Shown one piece after another: positions 31,147 through 40,354 of a stretch of DNA of 64,000 bases. How positions within the stretch are numbered: position 1 is the first letter of the stretch; every line of letters starts with the position of its first letter. The position numbers and the translations under genes are program-made. The stretch is from the NCBI GenBank assembly GCA_045537235.1, contig JAZSPB010000175.1, positions 11,265-75,264 on the forward strand, in the 5' to 3' direction. Below the pieces are notes generated by a model. That model was not told the origin of the DNA and did not search any database. It saw nothing but the letters and a program-made list of their open reading frames with translations. Source of the stretch: RGIG8775 sp045537235 (GTDB taxonomy: Bacteria > Bacillota > Clostridia > Oscillospirales > CAG-272).

Positions 31147-33363
31147 TCAATAAATGCGAATCTCGGGTATTATCACCCTTTCGTTGTCTGCGGTTTTCGT
31201 AATCATTACGCGCAGTGAGGTAGTATTTTTCGGCTCAAAATCAACAACTACGTTCCTGTAAATGTTTCCTTTAACGGAGGCAACTTCTTGCCAAGTCTCA
31301 TCAATGAATGCAAAAATCAAAAAGTCCTCTACCAATTTTTCTGCGACTGGCTGTTCCATATATCCATATCTGTATTTATCGAACGGAATATCAAATGTTA
31401 AGCGAACCTGATGTACACTCACAGGACGATCAAACGCAAACTCTATGCTTTGCGGAAGTTCCACATCCGATATCCAGGCGTATTTCTTACCTTCTCCGTT
31501 CCAAACGATTCCGTTTGAAACATTCTCGGGAGCCCCCCATTCGGTGTGAGACGTTGCGGTTATCTTCGCAGTCAGCGCAAGGTCTTCTTTGTCATGGTTA
31601 TAGACTCCCGGAATTAACATTCCATCTTTCAAAAGCATCTGCTGAAGCTCGTCGATATGAATTTTCCTTATTTCTCTTGGCGTTGCATTTCTCTTTTTAC
31701 AAAGATACGCCGCCGTCCCCACCGCTTGCCCCATTGTTCCTGCGGTAAGCTGAACTCTTGCGGGTCCAAGCCCAATGTGGGTTACGCTGATACATCTGCC
31801 TGCCATCATCAGATTATTTATATTTTCAGAATAAAGCGCCCCGAACGGTATCGGTGTTATTGGTACCGCTTTATTGACTGTGAACTTTCCTTTTTCTCCC
31901 GAAAAAAGCCCCCGAGGATGATGTACATCTATATTCCAGCCACAATATCCTACCGCATCAAGAAATTCCTTTCCTTCTATATAGTCGTTTTCGGAAATTA
32001 TGTAATCCCCAATGATCCGCCTTGACTCACGCTTAGCATTATATGTGCCAATTCTTTTCAAAGCGTAATTTCGGGTGCTGTCTTTTCCGCTAAAGGAGTT
32101 TTTCAGCCAATTAAAATATCCAAGCGACAGCCTGATCATGGAATCCCTTACGAACTCACTCTCAAACAAATCATCGTAATCGTTTGGCATCTCAAGCCAC
32201 CATTCTCCACATTCGTATTTTGAAGGAATTCTGCCGAGCTTCTCCCCTTCCGGAAGTTTGAACGCCCATTCCGGAGCGTTAAATTCATTGGGCAAATCTG
32301 CTTTCTCTGCAAGAAAACCGCAAACAGTAAGACCACTACCGTGATGCATTACCGTATTACAGCCACTCATTGTATTTCCGTCGGCATACTCAGGAGCAAA
32401 GGATTCGTTATGCTGAAACTTCGCCTCTCTTCCTACACGATAATTGGCCCCCGCATAATATCCGAGCCAACCATCGCCGGTAGCATCAACGAAAAGTGGT
32501 GCTCTGAGCTTATACTCGCTCATATCCAGCGTATTCACGGCAAAAATCTCAGTTATCCTGCCGTTTTCTGCTGTAGCGTCAAATACCAATGTGTTCAAAT
32601 AGATATCAAGATTTTTCTCCATCGACGAAAAATAAGAGAAGGCCTCCGACCAGCTGATGTCATGCTTGTGCTTATAGCTTTTTATCTCGAAAACAATTCC
32701 CGTTTCGTGAAAGCCTCTATGCGCCGAGCCATCCAACGAAATATTGGCCTCCTCCGAGGCATTACCGCCAAGGCAGGGTCTATCATTTATAAGAGCGGTT
32801 TTCAGCCCGTATCTTGCAGCGCTTATTGCGGCAACTATACCGCCGACACCCGCCCCCACTACTATAAGATCATAATCACCTAAATCCTGCGGTTTATTTT
32901 TGATGCTCTTCATTTCGGTACGTTGCCTTTTGAGCATGCTCAACTCTCTTGAAGGAGTGAAATTATAATCATTTGTCATAACAACAGCAGAAAATCTTGC
33001 AAACCAGCCGCATGTATCATAAATTTTTAGAGTGTGCTTACCCGGCAGAAGTTCAAAATCTCCACCCACCTCAAAATACCAATCTCTAACATTCATGATT
33101 CCCGATACATGCTTTGATCGAATTCCGTCTATTTCACTCAACAGTCCGTCCGCTTTATATTCCGAGCACCAATTTTTTGTTCTGATAAAGAGTCGGTATC
33201 TTCCTCCTTCCGAAATATGAAAGGTAACCTCAGCCGGCTTCACAGCTTCTCCAACTCCGTTTGCCATAAGATATGCCTGCCCCATCTCGCGCACAAACTG
33301 AGTTTCGAGTATAAATCCACCGTAATTGTCAAATTCCGATGCATCGATCCATATCTTTTCCAT
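31147..33363 (-). CDS. FAD-dependent oxidoreductase with sugar-binding-like flanking domains
   Basis: About 738 residues. The start ATG at 33363 has GGAGG 6 nt upstream. Residues ~1-150 form a beta-rich domain (WYFEVGGDFELLPGKHTLKI), then a Rossmann FAD site DLIVVGAGVGGIVAAISAAR near 165-185 with NDRPCLGGNASEEANI, a late FAD contact NLMMAGRCISVTHIGLGPAR, and a C-terminal discoidin-like region of ~130 residues (VSVHQVRLTFDIPFDKYRYG). This is the FAD-dependent oxidoreductase type that accompanies glycan-degrading loci; its substrate is unknown. Divergent from the PocR-AraC gene at 33700. Confidence 0.82.
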   Translation of the reverse strand: MEKIWIDASEFDNYGGFILETQFVREMGQAYLMANGVGEAVKPAEVTFHISEGGRYRLFIRTKNWCSEYKADGLLSEIDGIRSKHVSGIMNVRDWYFEVGGDFELLPGKHTLKIYDTCGWFARFSAVVMTNDYNFTPSRELSMLKRQRTEMKSIKNKPQDLGDYDLIVVGAGVGGIVAAISAARYGLKTALINDRPCLGGNASEEANISLDGSAHRGFHETGIVFEIKSYKHKHDISWSEAFSYFSSMEKNLDIYLNTLVFDATAENGRITEIFAVNTLDMSEYKLRAPLFVDATGDGWLGYYAGANYRVGREAKFQHNESFAPEYADGNTMSGCNTVMHHGSGLTVCGFLAEKADLPNEFNAPEWAFKLPEGEKLGRIPSKYECGEWWLEMPNDYDDLFESEFVRDSMIRLSLGYFNWLKNSFSGKDSTRNYALKRIGTYNAKRESRRIIGDYIISENDYIEGKEFLDAVGYCGWNIDVHHPRGLFSGEKGKFTVNKAVPITPIPFGALYSENINNLMMAGRCISVTHIGLGPARVQLTAGTMGQAVGTAAYLCKKRNATPREIRKIHIDELQQMLLKDGMLIPGVYNHDKEDLALTAKITATSHTEWGAPENVSNGIVWNGEGKKYAWISDVELPQSIEFAFDRPVSVHQVRLTFDIPFDKYRYGYMEQPVAEKLVEDFLIFAFIDETWQEVASVKGNIYRNVVVDFEPKNTTSLRVMITKTADNERVIIPEIRIY

Positions 33364-33429
33364 TTTCACCCTCCAAAATTTAAAGTTTTAAATAAAAAAC
33401 TTTGACTTTTCTTTATTTTAGCACTATAA

Positions 33430-33833
33430 TGGATTTGGAAACTTTGATTTTGTGCTGTATTACTTTGAAGCCGAGGTTAATTGGATGAAAAACATTGAAT
33501 CATTGATAAATTACATATATACTGGTTATAAAAAACAACTCAATTCAAATGTAATCCGTATACAAAGAATGTCGATTTTCGGAAAATTCTGAGGCATCAA
33601 CAATAGTTGAGATCGGATGTAGCCATATAGATGTAGCCATATAATCAATTTGAAAACTTTGATTTTGCGCTGTATAACTTTGAAACAGAGGTTAATTGAA
33701 TGAAAAGCATTGAATTATTGATAAATTACATATATATTTTAAAAAAGCAGTTGAATTTAGATATAATCATTTACAAAGAATGTCGCTTCCTGGAAAATTC
33801 TGAGTTAGCAAAAATAACGGAGATCGGAAAATG
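33430..33833. repeat. Tandem ~190 bp duplication covering the 5' end of the PocR-AraC gene
   Basis: 33430-33622 and 33645-33833 align along their length (shared AACTTTGATTTTG, GAGGTTAATTG, TTGATAAATTACATATAT, ACAAAGAATGTCG, GGAAAATTCTGAG). Between them is a short tandem GATGTAGCCATATA. The left unit is the decayed one. Confidence 0.85.
33485..33592 (+). pseudogene. Truncated first copy of the PocR-AraC gene start
   Basis: KNIESLINYIYTGYKKQLN, 35 residues before a stop, parallel to KSIELLINYIYILKKQLN of the intact gene at 33700. Product of the tandem duplication. Confidence 0.7.
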
Positions 33834-34587
33834 GCATACAAACCCCTATTGCCTCAAAATCAAAGAGAACGCAAATCTTCAAAATCAATGTGTGTCTCTA
33901 AAACCTGCATTCGTTAGAAAAATACTAAAGGGAAACGGCGTTGTAAAAAGCACCTGTTTTTGCGGTGTGACCGAATACGCAATTCCGTTGGTAATCGACG
34001 GGTATCTTGTTGCTATTGTTTCCGCCTCTGCTTTTCTCGGAAAAATTGAGGACGGGAGGATCGAGGCTTTAAGCAAAAGTGTCGGTCTTGATAAGGAAAG
34101 TTTTTTAAAACTTAGAGAAAAATGCCTTTCTGAAGTGCACGAAGAAAGAATGGTTATGAACGCTGTGGAAATACTGAGAGATCTGCTTTTCAATTACATC
34201 AATGAGCACACAGATATCCCCGAAAAAATTGCCAAAAGCCGGTTAAAAAGCAACATCCATATTCTGAAAGCCACAGATTATATATACAAAAACTTCACAA
34301 TGCCAATAGATGCGGCTGCGGTTGCTAACTACTGTCACGTAAACGTTTCTTACCTACAGCATCTTTTTTCGGATATCGTTGGTCACGGAATATCAGAGGA
34401 GATACGAATATGCCGCTTAAATTATGCAAAGGAGCTTTTATGCACTACGGACTATTCAGTAAAGCATATTTCCATTCTTTGCGGGTTCTCCTCTCCGGAT
34501 TATTTTTCAACCGTATTCACAAAACGCTGTGGTGCACGCCCGCTTGAGTACAGAAAGATGCAAGGCATAAAACATCGTCCTTATTAG
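33700..34587 (+). CDS. AraC regulator with PocR-type sensory domain
   Basis: 295 residues. The N-terminal ~170 match the PocR ligand-binding domain: NPYCLKIKENANLQNQCVSL, STCFCGVTEYAIPLVIDGYL, SASAFLG. The C-terminal AraC HTH pair is intact (AAAVANYCHVNVSYLQHLFS; VKHISILCGFSSPDYFSTVF, ending GARPLEYRKM). PocR domains sense small polyols or hydrocarbons. Divergent from the FAD oxidoreductase gene; its 5' end and promoter region are tandemly duplicated. Confidence 0.88.
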   Translation: MKSIELLINYIYILKKQLNLDIIIYKECRFLENSELAKITEIGKWHTNPYCLKIKENANLQNQCVSLKPAFVRKILKGNGVVKSTCFCGVTEYAIPLVIDGYLVAIVSASAFLGKIEDGRIEALSKSVGLDKESFLKLREKCLSEVHEERMVMNAVEILRDLLFNYINEHTDIPEKIAKSRLKSNIHILKATDYIYKNFTMPIDAAAVANYCHVNVSYLQHLFSDIVGHGISEEIRICRLNYAKELLCTTDYSVKHISILCGFSSPDYFSTVFTKRCGARPLEYRKMQGIKHRPY

Positions 34588-34760
34588 AGTGTATTCTTAC
34601 TTCCATTCTTTATGCAACGGCAAATTGATGTGCTATAATGTATACCTTTCTAACGCCAATGGAAATCAATTGCGCAAAATCAAAGATGAACTGCAAAAAA
34701 TCAATATGGATTTGAATTTATTTATATAATATTTTATTCAATCAAAGGAGAGGATAAAAA

Positions 34761-35993
34761 ATGAAGCATCTGAATTTTGTTATATGCGGAACCGGTTACC
34801 GCGGCTCCGGGCTGAGTAAAAAGGTGATCTGCGAGCTGGAGGATGTCAGCATCATCGGCGTTTGCGATGTATACGAAGACAAGGCGGAGTCCCTTGCCAA
34901 TGCTCTTGTGGAAAAAACCGGCACCCGCCCCGTCGTTTACACCGACACACAAAAAATGTTCCGCGAGCTGAAGCCCGATGCCGCTCTCGTGTCCACCAGC
35001 TGGAAGACCCATATTCAAGTGGCGATTCAGGCCATGGAATGCGGCGTGGCGGTGGCCATGGAGGTTGGCGGCGCGTATTCCGAGGAAGAATGCCGCGCCC
35101 TTGTAGACACCCAGCGGCGCACGGGAGTTCCCTTTATGTTTATGGAGAATTGTTGCTACAACAAGGACGAGCTCCTGGCTACCTCCCTTGCGCGCAACGG
35201 CTTATTCGGGCGCATGGTATACTGCCACGGCAGTTATGCCCACGACCTTCGTCGTGAGGTTGCCTACGGTGATCGGAATCGGCACTACCGCTTGGAGGAA
35301 TATTCCACCCGAAACCGTGAAAACTACCCCACCCACGAGCTGGGCCCCATCGCTCGTCTGCTGGGCATCAACCGCGGCAACCGCATGGTGTCGCTGGTAT
35401 CGAGCGCCTCGGGCGCCTTCGGGCTACATGACTACGTTCAGCAAAAGCCCGAACTTGCTTATCTGCATGACCGGGAATTTCCCCAGGCCGACATTGTGGA
35501 AACGTTGATCACCTGCGAGAACGGCGAGCTGATCAGCCTCCGACTCGACACCACCCTTCCCCATTTTTATTCCCGTGAGTTTACCGTGCGCGGCACGCGC
35601 GGCATGTATAATCAGGACAACAACATGGTGTTCCTGGATGGGGAAAAGGAAACCTTCGACACCGTCGCCACCATTCGCGAAATGAATAACAATGCAGAGC
35701 AATACAGTGACTACCTTCCCGATATCTGGCGCGACATCGACGAGGAGACTCGCAAAAAGGGACACGGCGGCATGGACTATTTTGAGTTCGTTGAGTTTGT
35801 AAAAGCCCTTCGCGAGGGCACCGAAATGCCCATCGATGTATACGATGCCGCCTCGTGGATGTCGATCGCCTATCTTTCGGAGCAGTCCATCGCCCTCGGC
35901 GGCGCATCGGTTCCCGTGCCCGATTTTACCGACGGCGCGTACAAAAGCAGAGAGAACCGCGACGTTCTCCCCCTCCCCAAAATCAACAACTAG
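34761..35993 (+). CDS. Gfo/Idh/MocA oxidoreductase, GH109-like
   Basis: 410 residues. Rossmann start NFVICGTGYRGSGLSKKVIC, VCDVYEDKAESLANAL, and in the second half EYSTRNRENYPTHELGPIAR, LLGINRGNRMVSLVSSAS and HGGMDYFEFVEFV followed by DVYDAASWMSIAYLSE. These match the GH109 alpha-N-acetylgalactosaminidase group, NAD-dependent glycosidases of the Gfo/Idh/MocA superfamily. If so it removes GalNAc from glycans, which fits the nearby amino-sugar genes. No signal peptide is seen. Start after GGAGAGG. Confidence 0.8.
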   Translation: MKHLNFVICGTGYRGSGLSKKVICELEDVSIIGVCDVYEDKAESLANALVEKTGTRPVVYTDTQKMFRELKPDAALVSTSWKTHIQVAIQAMECGVAVAMEVGGAYSEEECRALVDTQRRTGVPFMFMENCCYNKDELLATSLARNGLFGRMVYCHGSYAHDLRREVAYGDRNRHYRLEEYSTRNRENYPTHELGPIARLLGINRGNRMVSLVSSASGAFGLHDYVQQKPELAYLHDREFPQADIVETLITCENGELISLRLDTTLPHFYSREFTVRGTRGMYNQDNNMVFLDGEKETFDTVATIREMNNNAEQYSDYLPDIWRDIDEETRKKGHGGMDYFEFVEFVKALREGTEMPIDVYDAASWMSIAYLSEQSIALGGASVPVPDFTDGAYKSRENRDVLPLPKINN

Positions 35994-36040
35994 AAGTGCT
36001 GTTCCCCGCTCAAGAGGACTGATCGGAGATATTTTAAAAG

Positions 36041-36200
36041 TTTCCAGTTTGGCTTCCTTTTCAGCTTCCGGTTGAGCCCTTGGAAAACATGGAAAGTTCC
36101 ATAAAAGTTCCATAACTTGAGGCTATTTGAGCCTTATGAAGCCAAAAAAGAAGAGCAGACCAAAATCTGCTCTTCGGTGCTATAAAGCCTTATGTTACTT
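36041..36200. repeat. GAGCAGACC repeat block with terminator hairpin, copy i
   Basis: Pattern: CCAGTTTGGCTTCC, then ATGGAAAGTTCCATAAAAGT, then GAAGAGCAGACCAAAATCTG plus CTCTTC hairpin, then GTGCTATAAAGCCTTATG plus TTACTT. The hairpin has A-run and T-rich flanks, acting between the convergent GH109-like and esterase genes. Full copy; compare 59457-59604. Confidence 0.8.
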
Positions 36201-36530
36201 GAGGTTGTGGGATTACTTGAAAGCGTTGAATTGCCACAGCTTTTCAAATTTTTTGTTTGAGTCCACGATAATCGAAAGGTTAGTGGCGGGGTGGTATGCT
36301 ATGGTTCTGAAGTGATTTGCCTTGTTGTTTTCCTCCTATGTCAAAGTGTCAGTTTCTTTCCAATCACGCTTATCTTAAATATTTATTTATCTTCTGTACC
36401 GATGTGCCAGCACTTTTGTCGTCCTTTTGTCACGGTTTCCATTCACTCAAGTAATCTCTGTCATTCAAACATACCCGGCATCATTCCCGACCTATCTCTG
36501 TGATATGTAGTCATTCTCGGCGAGGAAGAT
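36201..36530. other. Intergenic before the esterase stop, with a possible gene-end relic
   Basis: On the minus strand, 36335-36213 reads NHFRTIAYHPATNLSIIVDS then NKKFEKLWQFNAFK and a stop, like the C-terminus of a lost protein. The remainder (36336-36530) shows no gene or hairpin I can support. Confidence 0.3.
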
Positions 36531-37286
36531 TTAGTTGTTCAGCATCCACTCCAAAGCACCCTGCATATGAAGATCCCACCATTTCCAAGAGTGATCTCCC
36601 TCGGAGGTCTCAAACGTATGAGCCACACCAAGCTCGGTTAAGTGTCGGTCAAACGAGCGATTCACATCAATCAAGTGATCCTCCGTTCCACACCACATAT
36701 AAAGCTTGGGAAGCTGCTTCCCTTCACTTTTGGCTTTTGAGGTAAGCGCGTACAGATCGTGTCGGCTTCCCTCCAGCTCCAGAGGGCTATTCATATCAAA
36801 GCCAAAGATACTCCGCCACTCGTTTATATCGCAAGGTCGTCCCTTTCTCGTGATATCCAACGATCCCGACAGCGAAATACAACAACCGTACCTTTCCGGG
36901 TAGGAAAATGCCACCTTCATAGCACCGTAGCCCCCCATTGAGATTCCTGCCGCTATATTATCTTCGCGCCTTTGGCTCATTTGGCTGAAGGTCCTGAAGC
37001 ACACCTCGGGTAACTCTTTCGTGATGAAGGAAAAATAATTAGCACCGTATGCGGTATCGGTATACCAGCTTCGGTCCACATTTGGCATAATCACCGCAAG
37101 ACTATGCTTTTTCGCATATTGCTCAATGGCGGTATTTCTCATCCAACCGGTCTGGTTGCCTCCAAGTCCGTGCAACAGCCACATCGTTTTATACGGAGGA
37201 TCATTTTTACTCTCATCAGGAAGCAAAACATATACCTGCGTCTGGCATTTCAACTCAGCGGATCTAAAATTCATTTCCAAAAACAT
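36531..37286 (-). CDS. Alpha/beta-hydrolase esterase (EstA/esterase D family)
   Basis: 251 residues. The start at 37286 (ATG) is preferred over an upstream TTG because GAGGAG is then 10 nt away. Oxyanion region MWLLHGLGGNQTGWMRNT, nucleophile elbow GISMGGYGA (Ser), an Asp in EDHLIDVNRSF and the catalytic His in EGDHSWKWWD. Such esterases remove acetyl or feruloyl groups from polysaccharides or act on small esters. Cytoplasmic. It has its own promoter 37320-37348 though it follows a long glycosidase operon on the same strand. Confidence 0.85.
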   Translation of the reverse strand: MFLEMNFRSAELKCQTQVYVLLPDESKNDPPYKTMWLLHGLGGNQTGWMRNTAIEQYAKKHSLAVIMPNVDRSWYTDTAYGANYFSFITKELPEVCFRTFSQMSQRREDNIAAGISMGGYGAMKVAFSYPERYGCCISLSGSLDITRKGRPCDINEWRSIFGFDMNSPLELEGSRHDLYALTSKAKSEGKQLPKLYMWCGTEDHLIDVNRSFDRHLTELGVAHTFETSEGDHSWKWWDLHMQGALEWMLNN

Positions 37287-37319
37287 ATTGCAAAATCTCC
37301 TCAAGCAACGATATAACCA

Positions 37320-37348
37320 GTTATAGCACTATTTCACCGATTTGTCAA
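37320..37348 (-). promoter_or_regulatory. Promoter of the esterase gene
   Basis: Minus-strand TTGACA (37343-37348), 17 bp, TATAAC (37320-37325). Confidence 0.78.
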
Positions 37349-37412
37349 CAAGCACGAGGCACTTTGCCTTTGATTTGACCTGAATTTTATCGCGACGCAG
37401 CGAATAAAAACA

Positions 37413-40325
37413 TCATATGCGCCAACGGAACACCGCGTAACCGCAAGCATCCAGATGGATACGGAGCTTTACTACACTTCCGTCGGTCTCGCGGCTGATC
37501 AGCGTAGCGCCGGCCGAATCGGAAAGATCCATGGGCGCATTGATAAACCGATATTCCTTCTCGGGGAAGGACAGCTCGACCTCGGCTTTTTCCTTGCCGC
37601 TATTTACCGCAAAAAGACACCGTTCACCACTCACATCCTCCCACGCGGAGGCCACCACCGTCTTTTCGTGGTTCAAATATCTGCCGCGCAAATAGGGCTC
37701 GGTATCCAAAAGCGCCATCTTTCCCTCCACCATCGGCGGACGGAGCATTTCTGCCTCGGCAAAGAATTCCGCAAAACGGTAGCGGAGCTGTGCCATCTTT
37801 TTAAGAAACGGAAATTGCTCCTTATCGTCGACGATCTCGGGATGGATCCAGCCAAGCTGCTGACCGTACATCAGGGCTTGCGCGGTCTGGAAGCGGAAAT
37901 AGTCTGCGTCATCCCTCTTATCGAGGGTGATCACACGGCCAAAAAGCGCGGTTCTTCCGCCGTATACCGCAGGAAAGGCAGGCACAGTATCGGGTTGTAC
38001 CCATGTCCAGGCAAGATAGCCGTCCAACGCCGCCGCATATACCTCGGAAACCGACTCACTAACCAGGGCAAAATCCTCGGGCAGATCGGCGCGAAGTCCT
38101 GCCAAAAGCTCGGCATAGGCACGCCACCAGTAGCTTCCGAAGCCGGGGGCGTGCAGGTGAGTATCGTCATAGCAGCAGTTATAAGCCGCCGACACCACAT
38201 CAAGATAGATGCCGTCCACGCTGTAATCCTCGCGGAGCTTTCGGCACAGATAGCGCAACTCATCCTTCCAGAACGCCGTTGTGGGACACATTCTGGCAAA
38301 GCGAACAGGGCTTCCGTCAGGCTCATTGGTTGCATGGGAATTGGCTATGACATCTCCTGCCGCATTTTTAGCGGTGTTTGGTAAGGCCTCCGCCGCAAAT
38401 CGGAAATCCTTTTCCCGATTATCGTGCTCGTCCCACGAATACCCCGAAACGTAGGGAATGATGCGGATATCCTCTTTTTTCATCGCCTCGACCCCTTCCT
38501 TGAAATCGCGGTGGGCGGGGAAATAATGGGGATTGTCATTATTGAAGGGAACCCAATGCCAATTGTAAACGTGATATGCCACGGGAACACCGATCTCACG
38601 GCGGAACCGAATGGCTTTGCGATACCAATCGCTGTCATTCACATCGGGATACTTGTCGCGGAGCGTGATGGGTGTGGGCTGGGAATCGGGATTTTCGTTG
38701 GGCAAAAAATGCATGATCCACACAGGCATTTCGCGGATCCACTGCGGTGAATCGTGCCGTCCGCGGAGTCTCGGGAACCATGCGGCCTCGGTATGCACAA
38801 ATGATTTATATATCTGCACGGCATCAAACCAATCACCCCCAAATGCTTGCAACACCAGCTTGCCCGGCAGGGTGAAGGAATTGCCCGCTTGCCGTCCGTA
38901 GGTCGCCTGACAATTGGCACCCAAAAGTGTGCAATCGCTCTGTGCGGAGCCTATAAGATACACCGCCTTATAATTACCATCCGCGTCATGAACGCCCATA
39001 TAAACGCCCCGTCCTTCCGAATCATAAACGGCGGCAAATGCCATGGGCGCCTTGACTCCCGTGGGATATCTTCCGCAATGAACCGAGCTTGTCCGATTGA
39101 AATCACGGAGCAACATTCCACTGTCGGTAGTGACAAACGCGGTATCACATCCCTTGACCATACATTGGGGATAGGACACGTCGGTAACTGACCACCGATC
39201 GCTTCGGTTGACCACCTTCATAGTCCATGTGATCCGATCAAGCGCCGGCTCCGCTACCGCCTCGGCGATGACCGAAATGCCGCTGATCCTTCCGTTGTCG
39301 GGATCGGACAGACAAACGCGAACGTAATTTTTTCGCTCCACAATATCTGTCTTATCCCAGCCTGCGCCCGAATCCATAGCGACCGTTCGGCGGTATCGGT
39401 TGTCTCGGAAGCTGACGTAAAACAAGGGAGCCGCCTGTGCGCCGTCACAAACGGTAAAGACACCGCTTTCGGTCTGCGCCAGCTTCATTTTGAGATTCCC
39501 CGAGCGAACAGCCACTTCCCTCTTGACAAAAGGAATGCTGCGAACGGGAAGCCGAGGGCGTCTGTTTTCCAGCTCCGAGAAGAATCCCCACATATCCGTT
39601 CTCTTTTCCAGCACAAACCACGCGCCAAGGCTGTTGGCATCCGAAAAATAGGAAAGATCGATGTTAAACTCTGCCATGTTGGGAAAAACCGAAACGTATT
39701 CTGCCTCTACGTTATACAACGGGTGGCTGCCGAAGATGGAAAAGCCTCCCCGCTCCCCCTCCAGCTCCAAGGCATGGCGAAACGCACGAGGACGAGTCTT
39801 GGTTCGCTCCAGCTTTTCGGGACCACGAGTACTCCGCAGCTCGTCATAGCTCAGCGCCTCGGGATTTTTCTCTCCCACAGAAAAGGTCTTGATAAAGGGC
39901 TTGCCCTCGGCGTCATATTCATAGCCCGTGTAGTGGGACACCTCCAAGCCCTCCCACGAAACGTCCATCAGCTTTGCCGTGTATCCGTAAAGCGGCGCAT
40001 CACAGCCATAATCCGCCGACAGATAAAAGGCTGCCGCCTTCTCATCAAAGGTAAAGCGGTAATTGACAAGCAGTCCGCGGATAGGTGCGCCATCCGCCTC
40101 CGAAACCGCCGCCGCACGGAGGATGACGGTATTCCCCTCGGCTCGCATCTCGGTCTTTTCGTGAAACAGGAAAAATCTCTTTTTCTCCCGCGTCACGCAG
40201 TCGTGGAAGATCAATCGAAAATCCTTGCCGCGCGCGGAAATGGCAACGGCAAGTGTGTGATCCTCTCGGATCGAAAAGATAACCTTGCCGCAGGTCTTGG
40301 AAGCATATACAAAGTTTTCGATCAT
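37413..40325 (-). CDS. Large DUF6259-type glycoside hydrolase-like protein
   Basis: 970 residues, no signal peptide. About 500 residues of beta-sandwich domains come first, then a TIM barrel: GVPVAYHVYNWHWVPFNNDN, IRIIPYVSGYSWDE, DGIYLDVVSAAYNCCYDD (candidate nucleophile Asp), FALVSESVSEVYAAALDGYL (candidate Glu), and a C-terminal beta domain. The layout matches DUF6259 proteins, related to GH101/GH-type endo-acting glycosidases; the substrate is unproven. Last gene of the SIS-DUF6259-nagB-GH42-DUF6259 block, so an amino-sugar-containing glycan is likely. Confidence 0.75.
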   Translation of the reverse strand: MIENFVYASKTCGKVIFSIREDHTLAVAISARGKDFRLIFHDCVTREKKRFFLFHEKTEMRAEGNTVILRAAAVSEADGAPIRGLLVNYRFTFDEKAAAFYLSADYGCDAPLYGYTAKLMDVSWEGLEVSHYTGYEYDAEGKPFIKTFSVGEKNPEALSYDELRSTRGPEKLERTKTRPRAFRHALELEGERGGFSIFGSHPLYNVEAEYVSVFPNMAEFNIDLSYFSDANSLGAWFVLEKRTDMWGFFSELENRRPRLPVRSIPFVKREVAVRSGNLKMKLAQTESGVFTVCDGAQAAPLFYVSFRDNRYRRTVAMDSGAGWDKTDIVERKNYVRVCLSDPDNGRISGISVIAEAVAEPALDRITWTMKVVNRSDRWSVTDVSYPQCMVKGCDTAFVTTDSGMLLRDFNRTSSVHCGRYPTGVKAPMAFAAVYDSEGRGVYMGVHDADGNYKAVYLIGSAQSDCTLLGANCQATYGRQAGNSFTLPGKLVLQAFGGDWFDAVQIYKSFVHTEAAWFPRLRGRHDSPQWIREMPVWIMHFLPNENPDSQPTPITLRDKYPDVNDSDWYRKAIRFRREIGVPVAYHVYNWHWVPFNNDNPHYFPAHRDFKEGVEAMKKEDIRIIPYVSGYSWDEHDNREKDFRFAAEALPNTAKNAAGDVIANSHATNEPDGSPVRFARMCPTTAFWKDELRYLCRKLREDYSVDGIYLDVVSAAYNCCYDDTHLHAPGFGSYWWRAYAELLAGLRADLPEDFALVSESVSEVYAAALDGYLAWTWVQPDTVPAFPAVYGGRTALFGRVITLDKRDDADYFRFQTAQALMYGQQLGWIHPEIVDDKEQFPFLKKMAQLRYRFAEFFAEAEMLRPPMVEGKMALLDTEPYLRGRYLNHEKTVVASAWEDVSGERCLFAVNSGKEKAEVELSFPEKEYRFINAPMDLSDSAGATLISRETDGSVVKLRIHLDACGYAVFRWRI

Positions 40326-40354
40326 TTACAATTACCCCTTTCTTGTTATTTCAG

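Noticed and set aside
34600..34730. Short frame ending KIKDELQKINMDLNLFI before the GH109-like gene
   Set aside because: No start codon with ribosome site and too short; could be a relic but not supportable.
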